Source: Acidobacteriota bacterium (lineage in GTDB: Bacteria; Acidobacteriota; Terriglobia; Terriglobales; Acidobacteriaceae). From it: a stretch of DNA of 37,086 bases. A program made the position numbers and the translations under genes. Of the stretch, positions 24,177-32,633 are shown piece after piece. Positions within the stretch are counted from its first letter, which is position 1. Each line of letters opens with the position of its first letter. Under the pieces are notes generated by a model. That model did not search any database, was not told the DNA's origin, and saw nothing but the letters and a program-made list of their open reading frames with translations. The DNA lies in the NCBI GenBank assembly GCA_003225075.1, contig QIAP01000059.1, forward strand, positions 1 to 37,086, in the 5' to 3' direction.

Positions 24177-25091
24177 ATGCGATCGCAAATTACTATGCGC
24201 GTGCGAATCACGGTCTCGCTGATGATCGGCTTGTGCAGTGGCGCCTTCTGCTGGACTTTGTTGAGGCGTTTTCAGTTGGGCGCTGGTGATTTCAATTGGA
24301 GCTTCGACGCTGCTCGTGCCCTGCTTGCACACCGTGATCCATTTACTTCTCCGCCCCCAGGGGTAGTACCGTATCCCTTGCCGGCCGCGCTTTTCGCTTT
24401 ACCATTCGCGGTTTTTCCACGGGAACTGGCAGCCGGAATATTTTTCGGCGTTAGTTCCGGGTTGCTGGCTTTCGGCCTGACTCGCGAGGGCTACACCCGG
24501 CTGCTGCTGTTTCTTGCCTATCCCTACTGGGCAGCCCTGCTTGTGGCCCAGTGGACGCCACTCATCACGGCGGTCGCATTCTTCCCTTTCCTCTTGCCCC
24601 TCACAATGGCCAAACCGCAAGTCGGCTTGCCGGTTGCGTTGACTCACTTGTCACGACGCGGGCTGGCGGGGTGCTTCGCGGTCTTGCTGCTAACCTTCAT
24701 TTTGATGCCTGACTGGCCGGCGCACTGGATACCGCAATTAAAGGGATACCAGCATTACTTTCCCATCCTTGTGTTGCCCGGGCCAATCCTCCTGCTGGCG
24801 CTTCTGCGATATCGCGATTCTGATGCTCAGCTTTTGTTCCTTGCCAGCATCATGCCGCAGCGTTGGTTCTACGATCCCCTTATCTTGTGGTTAATTCCGA
24901 AGTCCCGGCGCGAAATTCTGGCCACCGTTTTCTTCAGTTGGGGTGCGGGCATTTGGCGCTGGTATCACATGCCGACTAGTTTTACTCAGGTTGGACGGTG
25001 GACTGTGCTTTTCATTTACCTGCCCATGCTGGTGGTCGTGCTGCGCCGGAGGCCTAAAACAGTGACCGCGCGGGTTGCACCCGACGGCTGA
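24177..25091 (+). CDS. GT87-like membrane protein, short form
   Basis: About 304 residues from ATG 24177; an ATG at 24195 is also possible. Neither has a clear ribosome binding site, and an open frame continues back to 24054. About seven hydrophobic helices. The motif FNWSFDAARALLAHRDPFTSPPPGVVPYPLPAALFALPFAVFP parallels the GT87 loop of its neighbours, including RALLxHRDP. It is shorter than the other two GT87-like proteins, so it may be a reduced paralogue. Its end overlaps the convergent GT87 gene by 38 bases. Confidence 0.65.
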   Translation: MRSQITMRVRITVSLMIGLCSGAFCWTLLRRFQLGAGDFNWSFDAARALLAHRDPFTSPPPGVVPYPLPAALFALPFAVFPRELAAGIFFGVSSGLLAFGLTREGYTRLLLFLAYPYWAALLVAQWTPLITAVAFFPFLLPLTMAKPQVGLPVALTHLSRRGLAGCFAVLLLTFILMPDWPAHWIPQLKGYQHYFPILVLPGPILLLALLRYRDSDAQLLFLASIMPQRWFYDPLILWLIPKSRREILATVFFSWGAGIWRWYHMPTSFTQVGRWTVLFIYLPMLVVVLRRRPKTVTARVAPDG

Positions 25092-26343
25092 GGCTACCCG
25101 CCTCCGCGTCCATTCTGCAGATCATCCGCGCAATCGCAGACATCCAGACCAGAATCAGCCACCCCAAGAGTGCCAAACGGTTGTAGCGCATCAGCAGGAG
25201 AAGCTGTAGAGGCGAGAAGAACAGCGCCGCAATCCCGCATGCTACGGCAACATCCGGCAAGCCGCCAATTCTATCTTTATTGAGCAATTGGTCGCTCGTC
25301 AGAAATACAGGAAGCATGAGCATGCTTAGGTCGTATCCCATGGCGTGGTAGCTGACGAGCACGGTCACAATCATCGCCAAGGAAAACTTTAGATGCGACG
25401 AATCCGCATGGTCGGCAATGCGGCACGTCCACGCGGCAAAAACAACCAGGGCGAGGGAGAAAATCAGTGGCAACGGAGTCTTATGAGATTCGGATAGCGG
25501 AAGCAAGTGGAGAATACCGCGTAGATTCGGCATGTCGGCGGGCACGATCGCTCCCCGGCCCATGATTTCTTCGAGGTGCAATACATATCTGGGATAGGAC
25601 ATCAACCCCTTAACGCCCACAATGAATGCTGAAATCACTGCCAGTGCCATGGCGACCGGAATAAAACCATACAAAATTCTTTTTCTTCGCTGCACCAATA
25701 ACAATAGGACGAATGGCAGCACGAGGTGAAATTTGAATAATCCAAGAGCGAGCAAGGCTCCGGCGAGGACAGGCCTCTGCTTCTTTATCGAGATGAACGC
25801 CATGGCGTAAAGGAATAAGAGCAAAATCGCGTCCTGTCCTTGTACGAGCGCAAAGAAAATCGGAAAGAACGCCAGGCTAGCCAGAAGCCAGAGCAGCGGC
25901 GAATAACTTTGAAGCTGCGGAAGATATGGCCGCAAAAGGAACGGCAAGGCAACCAGCATGGCTATGTTGAGCACATCCCAAAGCACGAACGCCTGGACGT
26001 AAGACAAGTAACTGAATGGAGCAAAGAACAAAGCTTCGATGGGAGGATGGGTATAAGGCAGCGCACCGCGGCGAATAGGGACCTCGGGCGCAAACTCCTC
26101 CTGCACCATGAACTGGACGCTCTCATCGTAGAGCTGATGACCTAGTCCCTGGCGCACTATGCTGGCTGCGCAATAATAAATGGCGAAATCTGAATATCCC
26201 TTCTGAATCTGTTTCCTGACATTCCAGAATACGATCGTATGAATCAGAACCATGGCTCCGAGATAAAGGACGACGGCCGTTCTTGGCGCAGAGGGTTTCA
26301 TTCGTGTGGGTCGCCACAATGTGAGCGTCGCAGAGTTAGCCAT
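25054..26343 (-). CDS. GT87 family membrane glycosyltransferase
   Basis: A 429-residue polytopic inner-membrane protein. After an N-terminal helix (TAVVLYLGAMVLIHTIVFW), the loop QKGYSDFAIYYCAASIVRQGLGHQLYDES carries the GT87-type acidic residue (SDF). A further HPPIEALFFAPFSYLSY motif follows, with about ten more helices including FALVQGQDAILLLFLYAMAF. These features fit the GT87 (DUF2029) family of lipid-linked sugar transferases; substrate unknown. Starts at ATG 26343, 24 bases after the lytic transglycosylase stop, or at ATG 26301. Neither start has a good ribosome binding site. It probably sits in an operon with the upstream transglycosylase. Confidence 0.85.
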   Translation of the reverse strand: MANSATLTLWRPTRMKPSAPRTAVVLYLGAMVLIHTIVFWNVRKQIQKGYSDFAIYYCAASIVRQGLGHQLYDESVQFMVQEEFAPEVPIRRGALPYTHPPIEALFFAPFSYLSYVQAFVLWDVLNIAMLVALPFLLRPYLPQLQSYSPLLWLLASLAFFPIFFALVQGQDAILLLFLYAMAFISIKKQRPVLAGALLALGLFKFHLVLPFVLLLLVQRRKRILYGFIPVAMALAVISAFIVGVKGLMSYPRYVLHLEEIMGRGAIVPADMPNLRGILHLLPLSESHKTPLPLIFSLALVVFAAWTCRIADHADSSHLKFSLAMIVTVLVSYHAMGYDLSMLMLPVFLTSDQLLNKDRIGGLPDVAVACGIAALFFSPLQLLLLMRYNRLALLGWLILVWMSAIARMICRMDAEAGSLSRRVQPARSLF

Positions 26344-26367
26344 AGAAATATAAAGATAGTCTCTGAA

Positions 26368-28680
26368 CTATGGCGCGCCATAGAGCTGTCGGTAAACATT
26401 GGCGTTTCGCAGAATGGCCTGCACGTACTCGCGGGTTTCGGTGAATGGGATTGACTCCACGAACTCTTGTGCATCGCGATATTTCCCTTGCGAAAGCCAG
26501 TCCTGGACGCGGTCTGAACCCGCGTTGTAAGCGGCGAGCGCGTATTCGAACGCGCCGAACTTATCTACCATGCCGCGAAAGTATCGGGTTCCAAGCTGCA
26601 AGTTCACAGCAGGCGTAAACAGTTGTGTGGCATTGAAGTGGCGAAGCTTTTCTTCTTTGGCGACCAGCTTGCCGGTTTTTGGCAACAGTTGCATCAATCC
26701 AACAGCGTTTTTGTTGGACACTGCGGCAGCGTTGAACTCGGATTCCTGACGGATCAATGAAGCCACCAAATAGGGATCGAGCGCGTTTTGCGAAGAAAAC
26801 TTTTTCAGATCAGTCCAATAGGGCTTGGGAAATAGTGCCTCCCAATAGTTCCGCGGCAAGTCCGGAATGTCTACGGCGAAGTAGTTGGGGACAGTGCGCT
26901 TCATGATTTGGATGGCGCGATTGTACTGGCCGCCATCGGCGTAGAGGCGAGCCGCTTCAGGCGCCTCCCAGTTGCCCTTGTCTTCCGCGGCGGCAGCTTG
27001 CAATTCTCGAACCGCGAAATCAACCAGGCCTCCGTTGGCGAGTAGTTGCGCTTTTTGAACTTCTAGATCGTCAGTCGGAATCTCGTCGTCAATGATCTTC
27101 GCCTTGGCCGGCAGCGTCTGCACCTTGTCCAGGATCTCGTAGTGAACCGGATCGTCGGACGGCTTAAGTCCCTTCAGGCGCTGGCGCGCCAGTTCGCCGT
27201 AGTAATAATTGCGAAAGCGATCCGAGAGCTTGACATAAAATGCGCGCGCCTTTTCGATATCGCCTTCTTCTTCGGCAAGCCGCGCCCGCCAGTACAGCGC
27301 CGGTGGAACTTCGGCTGCTGCCGGATACCACGAGATCTGATCCTCGAACTGGCTCTTGGCTTCGTCGTTGTGTCCTTGCCTCAGGGTCAGCCATGCTGCC
27401 TTCCAGTGCGCATAAGCGGCCCGGCTGCCATCGGGAAAACGCTGTTGCAGCTCGCGGTAGGCTTCAATCGCCTTGTCATAGTCGTGCTTGAGAAGGTATA
27501 TGTTTCCGGCGGTAAGCAGCGACTGCTCGAACCAGGGACTGGTGGGGGCGGACTGGCGCAACTGTTCAACGGTGCGGAGAAAGCCGCCATCATCGTCGGA
27601 TGCGCGCGCAATCTCTCCCATCAGGTAAAGCCGCTGCGCGCCCGCTTCGCCGGCGCTCTCCGGCACAGATGCGATAATCTGCTTGCCTTCCTTGGCGTGC
27701 CCGCTGCGAAGCAGCGCGCTGGCCAGCGCCAGTTGAACGCCGGGCTTCTCCTCCGCACCGACTTCGTTCAGCAGTGCGCGATATTCGTCTGCAGCGTCGC
27801 TGTAGCGCTTGCCTTTCGCAAGCAGGTCTGCACGCGTCTTGCGTTCTGTGACCGTGGCCGAAGTCTGACCCAGCTTTCGCAGTTCCGTGCCCGCTATATC
27901 CGCTTCGAAACTTGTGGGCATGGTGTAATCAAGATTGCGCAGCGCGGGGGCCTCTTTCGCCTTCTGCCCGGTGGCTTCGTAAGCGCGTCCCAGCACCAAC
28001 TCTGCATCTGCGCGAACGGGCTGACGCTGCTTTTCAAGTACCGCCAAGGCTTCGTCCCCTCGGCTCTCAGTGAGCAGCGCGTTGGCATATAAAACGCCTG
28101 CGTCCCGAATCAACTGTGAGTCAGGATACTTAGTGGCAAATTCCGCCAGAGTGGCGACCGCCTCGGCATTTCTTCCCGATTGCAAATAAGAGTTGCCGAG
28201 ATAATAGCTAACGTAATCGCCGAGGTCGCCGGCATTCGCCTTGGCCCGGTTCAGCGGGTCGATGGCCTTGGCGTAATCATGATCGACAACGTGCGCGTAA
28301 CCAAGCACCAGCCAGGCTAGCGCCCCGGCATCTTCTTTGGCATGCCGCCGTGCATAGGTTTCCACCCCTGTGTAGGCCTGGGGAGTGCGGTCCTGCAACA
28401 ACTGTTGTGCCATAGGCCGCAAGCTCGCGGAAGCTACAAACGCCTTGCGCATGCGTCGCAGCCGGGGCGTGGAGACCTTGCGCTTGCGTTTTTTGCTGCC
28501 GGCTTTTGTAGCCTTGCTTTTTGTTGTTGCCGAAGGTTTCTTGACCGCGGACGACTTGGGATGAGTGCTCCCGGTTTGTCGAGTAGCGGATGCCGATTGG
28601 GCGGATACCGCGGAAATGACGTTAAAAGAAAAAGCCCAGATTAATGCTAGCACCCGGACCAACTGGCGACGATGCCACAC
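26368..28680 (-). CDS. slt: Soluble lytic murein transglycosylase (Slt type)
   Basis: About 770 residues. A basic N-terminus and hydrophobic signal peptide (LVRVLALIWAFSFNVISAVSAQ) lead to a Lys/Thr/Ser-rich spacer. Then comes a long helical repeat region (about 90-560, TPR-like units such as YAKAIDPLNRAKANAGDLGDYVSYYLG and YDKAIEAYRELQQRFPDGSRAAYAHWKAAWL). The C-terminal lysozyme-like SLT domain (about 620-760) has LIRQESEFNAAAVSNKNAVGLMQLLP with the catalytic Glu near 645, and FEYALAAYNAGSDRVQDWL. It cleaves peptidoglycan glycosidic bonds, forming anhydro-muramic acid, in the periplasm. The start is a GTG at 28680; a TTG at 28689 is possible. Either comes right after the stop of the upstream GAF-like gene, so the two are coupled. 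Confidence 0.9.
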   Translation of the reverse strand: MWHRRQLVRVLALIWAFSFNVISAVSAQSASATRQTGSTHPKSSAVKKPSATTKSKATKAGSKKRKRKVSTPRLRRMRKAFVASASLRPMAQQLLQDRTPQAYTGVETYARRHAKEDAGALAWLVLGYAHVVDHDYAKAIDPLNRAKANAGDLGDYVSYYLGNSYLQSGRNAEAVATLAEFATKYPDSQLIRDAGVLYANALLTESRGDEALAVLEKQRQPVRADAELVLGRAYEATGQKAKEAPALRNLDYTMPTSFEADIAGTELRKLGQTSATVTERKTRADLLAKGKRYSDAADEYRALLNEVGAEEKPGVQLALASALLRSGHAKEGKQIIASVPESAGEAGAQRLYLMGEIARASDDDGGFLRTVEQLRQSAPTSPWFEQSLLTAGNIYLLKHDYDKAIEAYRELQQRFPDGSRAAYAHWKAAWLTLRQGHNDEAKSQFEDQISWYPAAAEVPPALYWRARLAEEEGDIEKARAFYVKLSDRFRNYYYGELARQRLKGLKPSDDPVHYEILDKVQTLPAKAKIIDDEIPTDDLEVQKAQLLANGGLVDFAVRELQAAAAEDKGNWEAPEAARLYADGGQYNRAIQIMKRTVPNYFAVDIPDLPRNYWEALFPKPYWTDLKKFSSQNALDPYLVASLIRQESEFNAAAVSNKNAVGLMQLLPKTGKLVAKEEKLRHFNATQLFTPAVNLQLGTRYFRGMVDKFGAFEYALAAYNAGSDRVQDWLSQGKYRDAQEFVESIPFTETREYVQAILRNANVYRQLYGAP

Positions 28681-28690
28681 GACTCTCAAC

Positions 28691-29854
28691 CTATCGCCGA
28701 AAATTGGCGCCCATAATTGACAAGTCGTCCTCGGCCAGGCTGCGGACGACCTCGTTTTGGAAGTAGTTGCCGCTGGCAGCCACAGTATTGCCATAACGCT
28801 TCTGGAAAGTGGACCGGCTCTTTTCAATGTCTTCTTTCAGGCGGTCGTACAAATCTTTTTTCTTGCGGCCTTCGGTGACCTTGGCTTGATTGTAGAGCTT
28901 GATTTCGTCCACCAGCAGCTTGGCGAAACGCTGCGCCTTGCGATGAACTTCCGCCTCGTCCGCAGGCATATTGGAAAGTGCGTCGCCGGCAGCACCACTG
29001 CTTGCTCCTGCTGCAGCAGACATCGCTGCCTCAGTCACGGGAGTATCTTCGACCGGAGTTTCCTCAGGCACATGTGCCCTGGCAACTGGCGCAGCCGCCG
29101 GCGCTTCGGAATGCAGCGCATGCTTCGGCGCGTGCGCGGCGAAAGGATCCATCACAGAGGGGGCGGACTGGGCAGCCACCGGCGTGGGCGCTTCCATTTT
29201 TTCCGCTGACTCAGCCGTGCCCTCGCGCTGCGATTGCTTGCGCAGTGAAACCACTTCCAGCCAGGCGCTGGTTGCGACTACTAGAACTTCCAGCGCCGTC
29301 GGATCTGCTTGTCCCTCAGCGTCAACACCGCCGTCCGCATACACCAGCGCCGCAACTTTGTCTTTGAGCATCAAGGGCAGAACATGCGCCTGATCCGCGG
29401 CGGGCTTCCCAAATCGTTCGATGAAGCGCGCATCCATTTTGGATGCATTGCCGCTGGCACGCGTTCGGTCGCGAAGCGCTTGCGCTCCCAAACCTGAAGT
29501 CACGTCGAGCGAAAAATCTTTAATGGAATCGCTATCAGCAAAACCGCGCGCCTGCCAGCCGGTAGCTGCTCCGGCTTTAACTACGAACAAAGCCGCGCGC
29601 CCACAATACCGCGTAGCACCCTCCAGCAAAGCGCGCAGGATCTCTCTTTGCGTGGTGCCGGCATGAACCCCCGAGATGGCCGTCAGAAGATCGTTGAAAC
29701 TCGCTCCCGGAGCTCCCGATGACGCTGCCAGTTGAGGCTGCAACTCCTGGAGCACTCGCTGCACCAGTTCGTCGCGAAGCCGCGGAACATGGCTCTCCAG
29801 CACCTTAGAGACGACCCGTTCGACGACTTTCTCAATCTGGTTCCGTTCAGACAT
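28691..29854 (-). CDS. GAF-like sensor protein, function unknown
   Basis: A 387-residue cytoplasmic protein. A coiled N-terminus (about 1-45, KVVERVVSKVLESHVPRLRDELVQRVLQELQP) precedes a GAF-like domain (about 50-205; LLTAISGVHAGTTQREILRALLEGATRYCGRAALFVV and LPLMLKDKVAALVYADGG). An Ala/Pro-rich linker (about 225-300) leads to a charged helical C-terminal segment (about 305-385). No output enzyme or DNA-binding domain is visible. It lies just upstream of slt and ends two bases before the slt start region. It could be a scaffold or signalling partner; I do not recognise a named function. The GAF assignment is from pattern only. Confidence 0.7.
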   Translation of the reverse strand: MSERNQIEKVVERVVSKVLESHVPRLRDELVQRVLQELQPQLAASSGAPGASFNDLLTAISGVHAGTTQREILRALLEGATRYCGRAALFVVKAGAATGWQARGFADSDSIKDFSLDVTSGLGAQALRDRTRASGNASKMDARFIERFGKPAADQAHVLPLMLKDKVAALVYADGGVDAEGQADPTALEVLVVATSAWLEVVSLRKQSQREGTAESAEKMEAPTPVAAQSAPSVMDPFAAHAPKHALHSEAPAAAPVARAHVPEETPVEDTPVTEAAMSAAAGASSGAAGDALSNMPADEAEVHRKAQRFAKLLVDEIKLYNQAKVTEGRKKKDLYDRLKEDIEKSRSTFQKRYGNTVAASGNYFQNEVVRSLAEDDLSIMGANFRR

Positions 29855-30106
29855 TCCTGATCTACCCTTGAAACCCCGACACTTCGTGCACCAACCGGTC
29901 TAAACCCTGATTATATGGCACTTGCCATGAATGCCAGAGGACACGCAAGTACGTGTTCTGCTGCGCAGAAATCCCCTGCCTGGAATTTATCCCAAACAGC
30001 CGGGTTATTCATACGTCAAAAGAATTGGGCGGAAAGCCGGGTTACCAAGTAAAATAACATTTCGTGACCACGCGCTACGCCTGAAAATAACTGCATCGGA
30101 CGGACA

Positions 30107-30736
30107 ATGAGTACCATCCAACCCAGAGTAGAACAGCCAGTCAGTGATGAACTGGCGCTGGTTCAGGCAGCCAAGGGCGGCGACGTCGCGGCGTTCGAAG
30201 AGTTAGTTCGACGCTACGACCGCAACGTGTTCCGCATCGCGCAGCACATTACGCAGAACCGGGAAGATGCGGAAGACGTAGTCCAAGACGCATTCCTGAA
30301 GGCGTACACAAACCTGGGACAGTTTCAGGGCCAGTCCAAGTTTTACACCTGGCTGGTGCGTATCGCCGTCAACGAAGCGTTAATGAAATTGCGCCGGCGG
30401 CGGCCGGAACGTACGGTCTCCTTAGACGAAGAGGTCAAGACCGAAGATGATTCTCTCCCCCGCGAAGTTGCGGACTGGAGCCCCAACCCCGAACAGCAAT
30501 ATAGCCAGGCGGAGTTGCGCGAGATCTTGACCCGAACCATCCAGGGCCTTCCCCCGGGCTTCCGGACGGTGTTTGTACTGCGTGATGTAGAAGGTCTTTC
30601 GACCGAGGAAACGGCTGAGGCATTGGATCTCAGCATTCCGGCGGTCAAGTCGCGATTGTTGCGCGCTCGCCTGCAATTGCGGGAGCGGCTCAGTCGCTTC
30701 TTTCAGAAGCCTGAGAGTGGAGATGGCAACAAGTGA
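30107..30736 (+). CDS. ECF RNA polymerase sigma factor
   Basis: A 209-residue group 4 (RpoE-like) sigma factor. Region 2 (about 18-100) has AFEELVRRYDRNVFRIAQHI, then EDAEDVVQDAFLKAYTNLGQFQGQSKFYTWLVRIAVNEALMKLRRR. Region 4 (about 135-195) has LPPGFRTVFVLRDVEGLSTEETAEALDLSIPAVKSRLLRARLQLRERL. It directs RNA polymerase to a small regulon, probably under the control of the zinc-finger protein encoded next. The two overlap by four bases (GTGA), so they are translationally coupled. The gene has no strong ribosome binding site. Confidence 0.95.
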   Translation: MSTIQPRVEQPVSDELALVQAAKGGDVAAFEELVRRYDRNVFRIAQHITQNREDAEDVVQDAFLKAYTNLGQFQGQSKFYTWLVRIAVNEALMKLRRRRPERTVSLDEEVKTEDDSLPREVADWSPNPEQQYSQAELREILTRTIQGLPPGFRTVFVLRDVEGLSTEETAEALDLSIPAVKSRLLRARLQLRERLSRFFQKPESGDGNK

Positions 30737-30990
30737 AATGCTCTGAATTTCTACAAGAGCTGACGAATTATCTCGACGGTGTGATCGACGACCGCACCAA
30801 GTCCGAACTCGAAGATCACCTGGCTTGGTGTCACAACTGCTACGTGGTTTGCGACACCACCAAGAAGACCATCGAGATTTACCGGGACTCGCAGCTCTAC
30901 GAATTGCCGGAAGACCTGCGTACCCGTCTCCGCTCCGCCATCGTTTCTAAGTGCCAGCAGCACAAGAAAACCGGTCCGCAGAGCGTTTGA
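30733..30990 (+). CDS. Soluble zinc-finger anti-sigma factor
   Basis: An 85-residue protein of the zf-HC2/ZAS family. The zinc motif is His29-x3-Cys33-x2-Cys36 (DHLAWCHNC). Further cysteines are Cys3, Cys40 and Cys53 or later positions, which could support redox sensing. It has no membrane helix, unlike many anti-sigma factors of this type, and is short. It should bind and block the ECF sigma factor encoded just upstream. The start is a GTG (30733) overlapping the sigma stop, GTGAAATGC. A ZAS protein without the membrane segment is characteristic of cytoplasmic, often oxidative-stress-responsive, systems; the actual signal is unknown. Confidence 0.9.
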   Translation: MKCSEFLQELTNYLDGVIDDRTKSELEDHLAWCHNCYVVCDTTKKTIEIYRDSQLYELPEDLRTRLRSAIVSKCQQHKKTGPQSV

Positions 30991-31214
30991 GGCGACCTTT
31001 AGGGCTGGTAACCCGGTAACCTGCAAGATGTTGCACATGGACGCCTTCTCGCGGCCTATGTTTCCCCGTTGTTTCTTTCCTCACCTCACCTCTCATCAAA
31101 TCGCTTGAGGGGAACCTTTTTCAGACTCGCTGAATCTAAGTGATTGAAGCTGCAAAAAATCTGGCGAAGTGTCTGGATAAACGTTTCCAGGTGAAGGGGT
31201 GTTTGGGAGGTTGT

Positions 31215-31448
31215 ATGTTCGCAAGATTGCTGGATGCATTCTTTGGGTGCTGGCACAGTCACTACAGTTTTCCAATCACCGTTCGTTCTGGATCGAGGCG
31301 CAGTGGAGCCGCTTCCCTCACCGGGACCTATGTGGTGTGTCTGGATTGCGGCAAGGAATTTGCCTACGACTGGCGCGAGATGAAGCTGGTTTCTGGTCTG
31401 CGGGACAACCCGAAGGGAGTCCACGCGCTGGCCGCGAAGCAAGTTTAG
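31215..31448 (+). CDS. Small Cys/His-rich protein, possible zinc ribbon
   Basis: A 77-residue protein starting at ATG 31215, which has GGGAGG four bases upstream; a longer frame back to 31140 has no better start. It contains Cys12-Trp-His14-Ser-His16 near the N-terminus and TYVVCLDCGKEFAYDWREMK with Cys42 and Cys45. These Cys and His pairs could bind zinc like a ribbon. I recall very similar short proteins in acidobacteria, with no assigned function. It lies downstream of the ECF sigma/anti-sigma pair, separated by 224 bases. Confidence 0.75.
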   Translation: MFARLLDAFFGCWHSHYSFPITVRSGSRRSGAASLTGTYVVCLDCGKEFAYDWREMKLVSGLRDNPKGVHALAAKQV

Positions 31449-31499
31449 GGATGCTACTTTTCTGGATAGTCTACGGTTGGAGGAATAGTGGATACGGAT

Positions 31500-31931
31500 T
31501 TACTTCACGACTGGATGATCAGACTTCGCACTGCCGGTAAGCAACGTCATAAGCATGTCGACCGTTTTTCGGCCTTCACCTTCTTGTTCTGAAAGATCAA
31601 CCCCCAGAAAACTGTCCTGCGGTTCCAGGGACTCCACCCCGGCTTGCATTTCGTTTGGATTGAGTTGCTGAATCCAGATTATTCGAAACTTGGCTTTATG
31701 CGATCCGCGCTGCAAAGTTACAGTTTCTCCGACCTGCAACTCCGTTCGCAGACCCCCCAGCCGCGCCCCTGCGCGGGCTAAGTCGACGGTGTAGGCAAGC
31801 TGAGTAGTGCCGCGGACTGAAACCTTGACTGGCAGCACTGTTTTTCTGCGGTGGTGTGCACGTCGTTCCGCCATCTGCCCCATTATTGTGCCAATCGAAT
31901 GCATGGCAAAGTTACTGAGGTCACGGCCCAT
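31500..31931 (-). CDS. PilZ domain protein
   Basis: Up to 165 residues; I start at ATG 31931 (143 residues), although the frame opens at 31997 and ATGs at 31904 and 31883 are also possible. None has a clear ribosome binding site. The PilZ motif is visible: AERRAHHRRKTVLPVKVSV, carrying the RxxxR type cluster, then YTVDLARAGARLGGLRTEL, the DxSxxG-like second motif (here D-x-A-x-A-G). PilZ domains bind cyclic di-GMP. The altered second motif may weaken binding. A C-terminal tail of 35 residues follows. It is divergent from the secreted hypothetical gene, with a gap of about 47 bases. Confidence 0.8.
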   Translation of the reverse strand: MGRDLSNFAMHSIGTIMGQMAERRAHHRRKTVLPVKVSVRGTTQLAYTVDLARAGARLGGLRTELQVGETVTLQRGSHKAKFRIIWIQQLNPNEMQAGVESLEPQDSFLGVDLSEQEGEGRKTVDMLMTLLTGSAKSDHPVVK

Positions 31932-31978
31932 CGGTTGCCCAACCAGATTGGTGCTTGTAGACTTCTCGCTACGGTATT

Positions 31979-32581
31979 TTGATAAACACGCGAGCAATCA
32001 TCGTATTCGTGATTGGCGTCACTGCTGGCGCTATTTCGCAATCTGATTCCCTGACGTTGCAAGCTGCGGCCACCCCTGAAACTGGATTCGTATCACGCGC
32101 AAATTACACAAACGCGTTCTTCGGTTTCTCGCTATCGCTTCCTCAGGATGCGCCAATTCGAGATTTCAATGTCCCTTCGCGGGGCGCTGGAGCTCACGCC
32201 CTGTTCGGCCTGCAAAGCCAGACCAATGGCCTCACCGTTCTTAGCGTCATGGCACAAGAAGCCCTCCGCCCAACTGAGGCTAAAGAATTGGTATCGCGCG
32301 ATTCTGCTCACATTCGGAAGCTCCACATCGCAGGAAAGGAATTCTGGAGGAGTGAATCACAAGAGAAGACAAAAGCGGGCAAATTGCGGTCGACGAATTA
32401 CGCAACTGCGTTGAATGGGTATGTCCTGCAATTCATGCTCGTCTCCTTCGATCCAAAGCTCGCCGATGAATTGGAACACGACATCGAGTCCATAACCTTC
32501 TTTGACCCGGCCAAAGCCAAGGAAGTGGCAGGACCCGACAGCCGCCCCTATATTGTCGCCAAGCCCGCCGTAGGAAAATAA
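31979..32581 (+). CDS. Secreted hypothetical protein
   Basis: About 200 residues. The N-terminus (IIVFVIGVTAGAISQSDSLTLQAAA) looks like a signal peptide; the start at TTG 31979 is uncertain and lacks a ribosome binding site. The mature part begins YTNAFFGFSLSLPQDAPIRDF, which resembles the start of short exported proteins of the PsbP-like type, and ends SITFFDPAKAKEVAGPDSRP. No catalytic motif is seen. Function unknown. It faces the M48 peptidase gene across a shared terminator. Confidence 0.7.
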   Translation: MINTRAIIVFVIGVTAGAISQSDSLTLQAAATPETGFVSRANYTNAFFGFSLSLPQDAPIRDFNVPSRGAGAHALFGLQSQTNGLTVLSVMAQEALRPTEAKELVSRDSAHIRKLHIAGKEFWRSESQEKTKAGKLRSTNYATALNGYVLQFMLVSFDPKLADELEHDIESITFFDPAKAKEVAGPDSRPYIVAKPAVGK

Positions 32582-32592
32582 GCGCAAAACAA

Positions 32593-32616
32593 AACCGGCG
32601 GCCGCAGCCGCCGGTT
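32593..32616. terminator. Bidirectional intrinsic terminator
   Basis: AACCGGCGGC (32593-32602) pairs perfectly with GCCGCCGGTT (32607-32616) around the loop CGCA. A T-rich run follows on the minus strand (TTTTGTTTTG) and a shorter TTAATTT on the plus strand. It lies between the convergent secreted hypothetical and M48 genes and can stop transcription in both directions, best on the minus strand. Confidence 0.85.
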
Positions 32617-32633
32617 AATTTACATCTTCAATC

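Noticed and set aside
27142-28092. Plus-strand open frame of 316 codons inside slt
   Set aside because: It is a shadow of the transglycosylase helical repeat region on the other strand.
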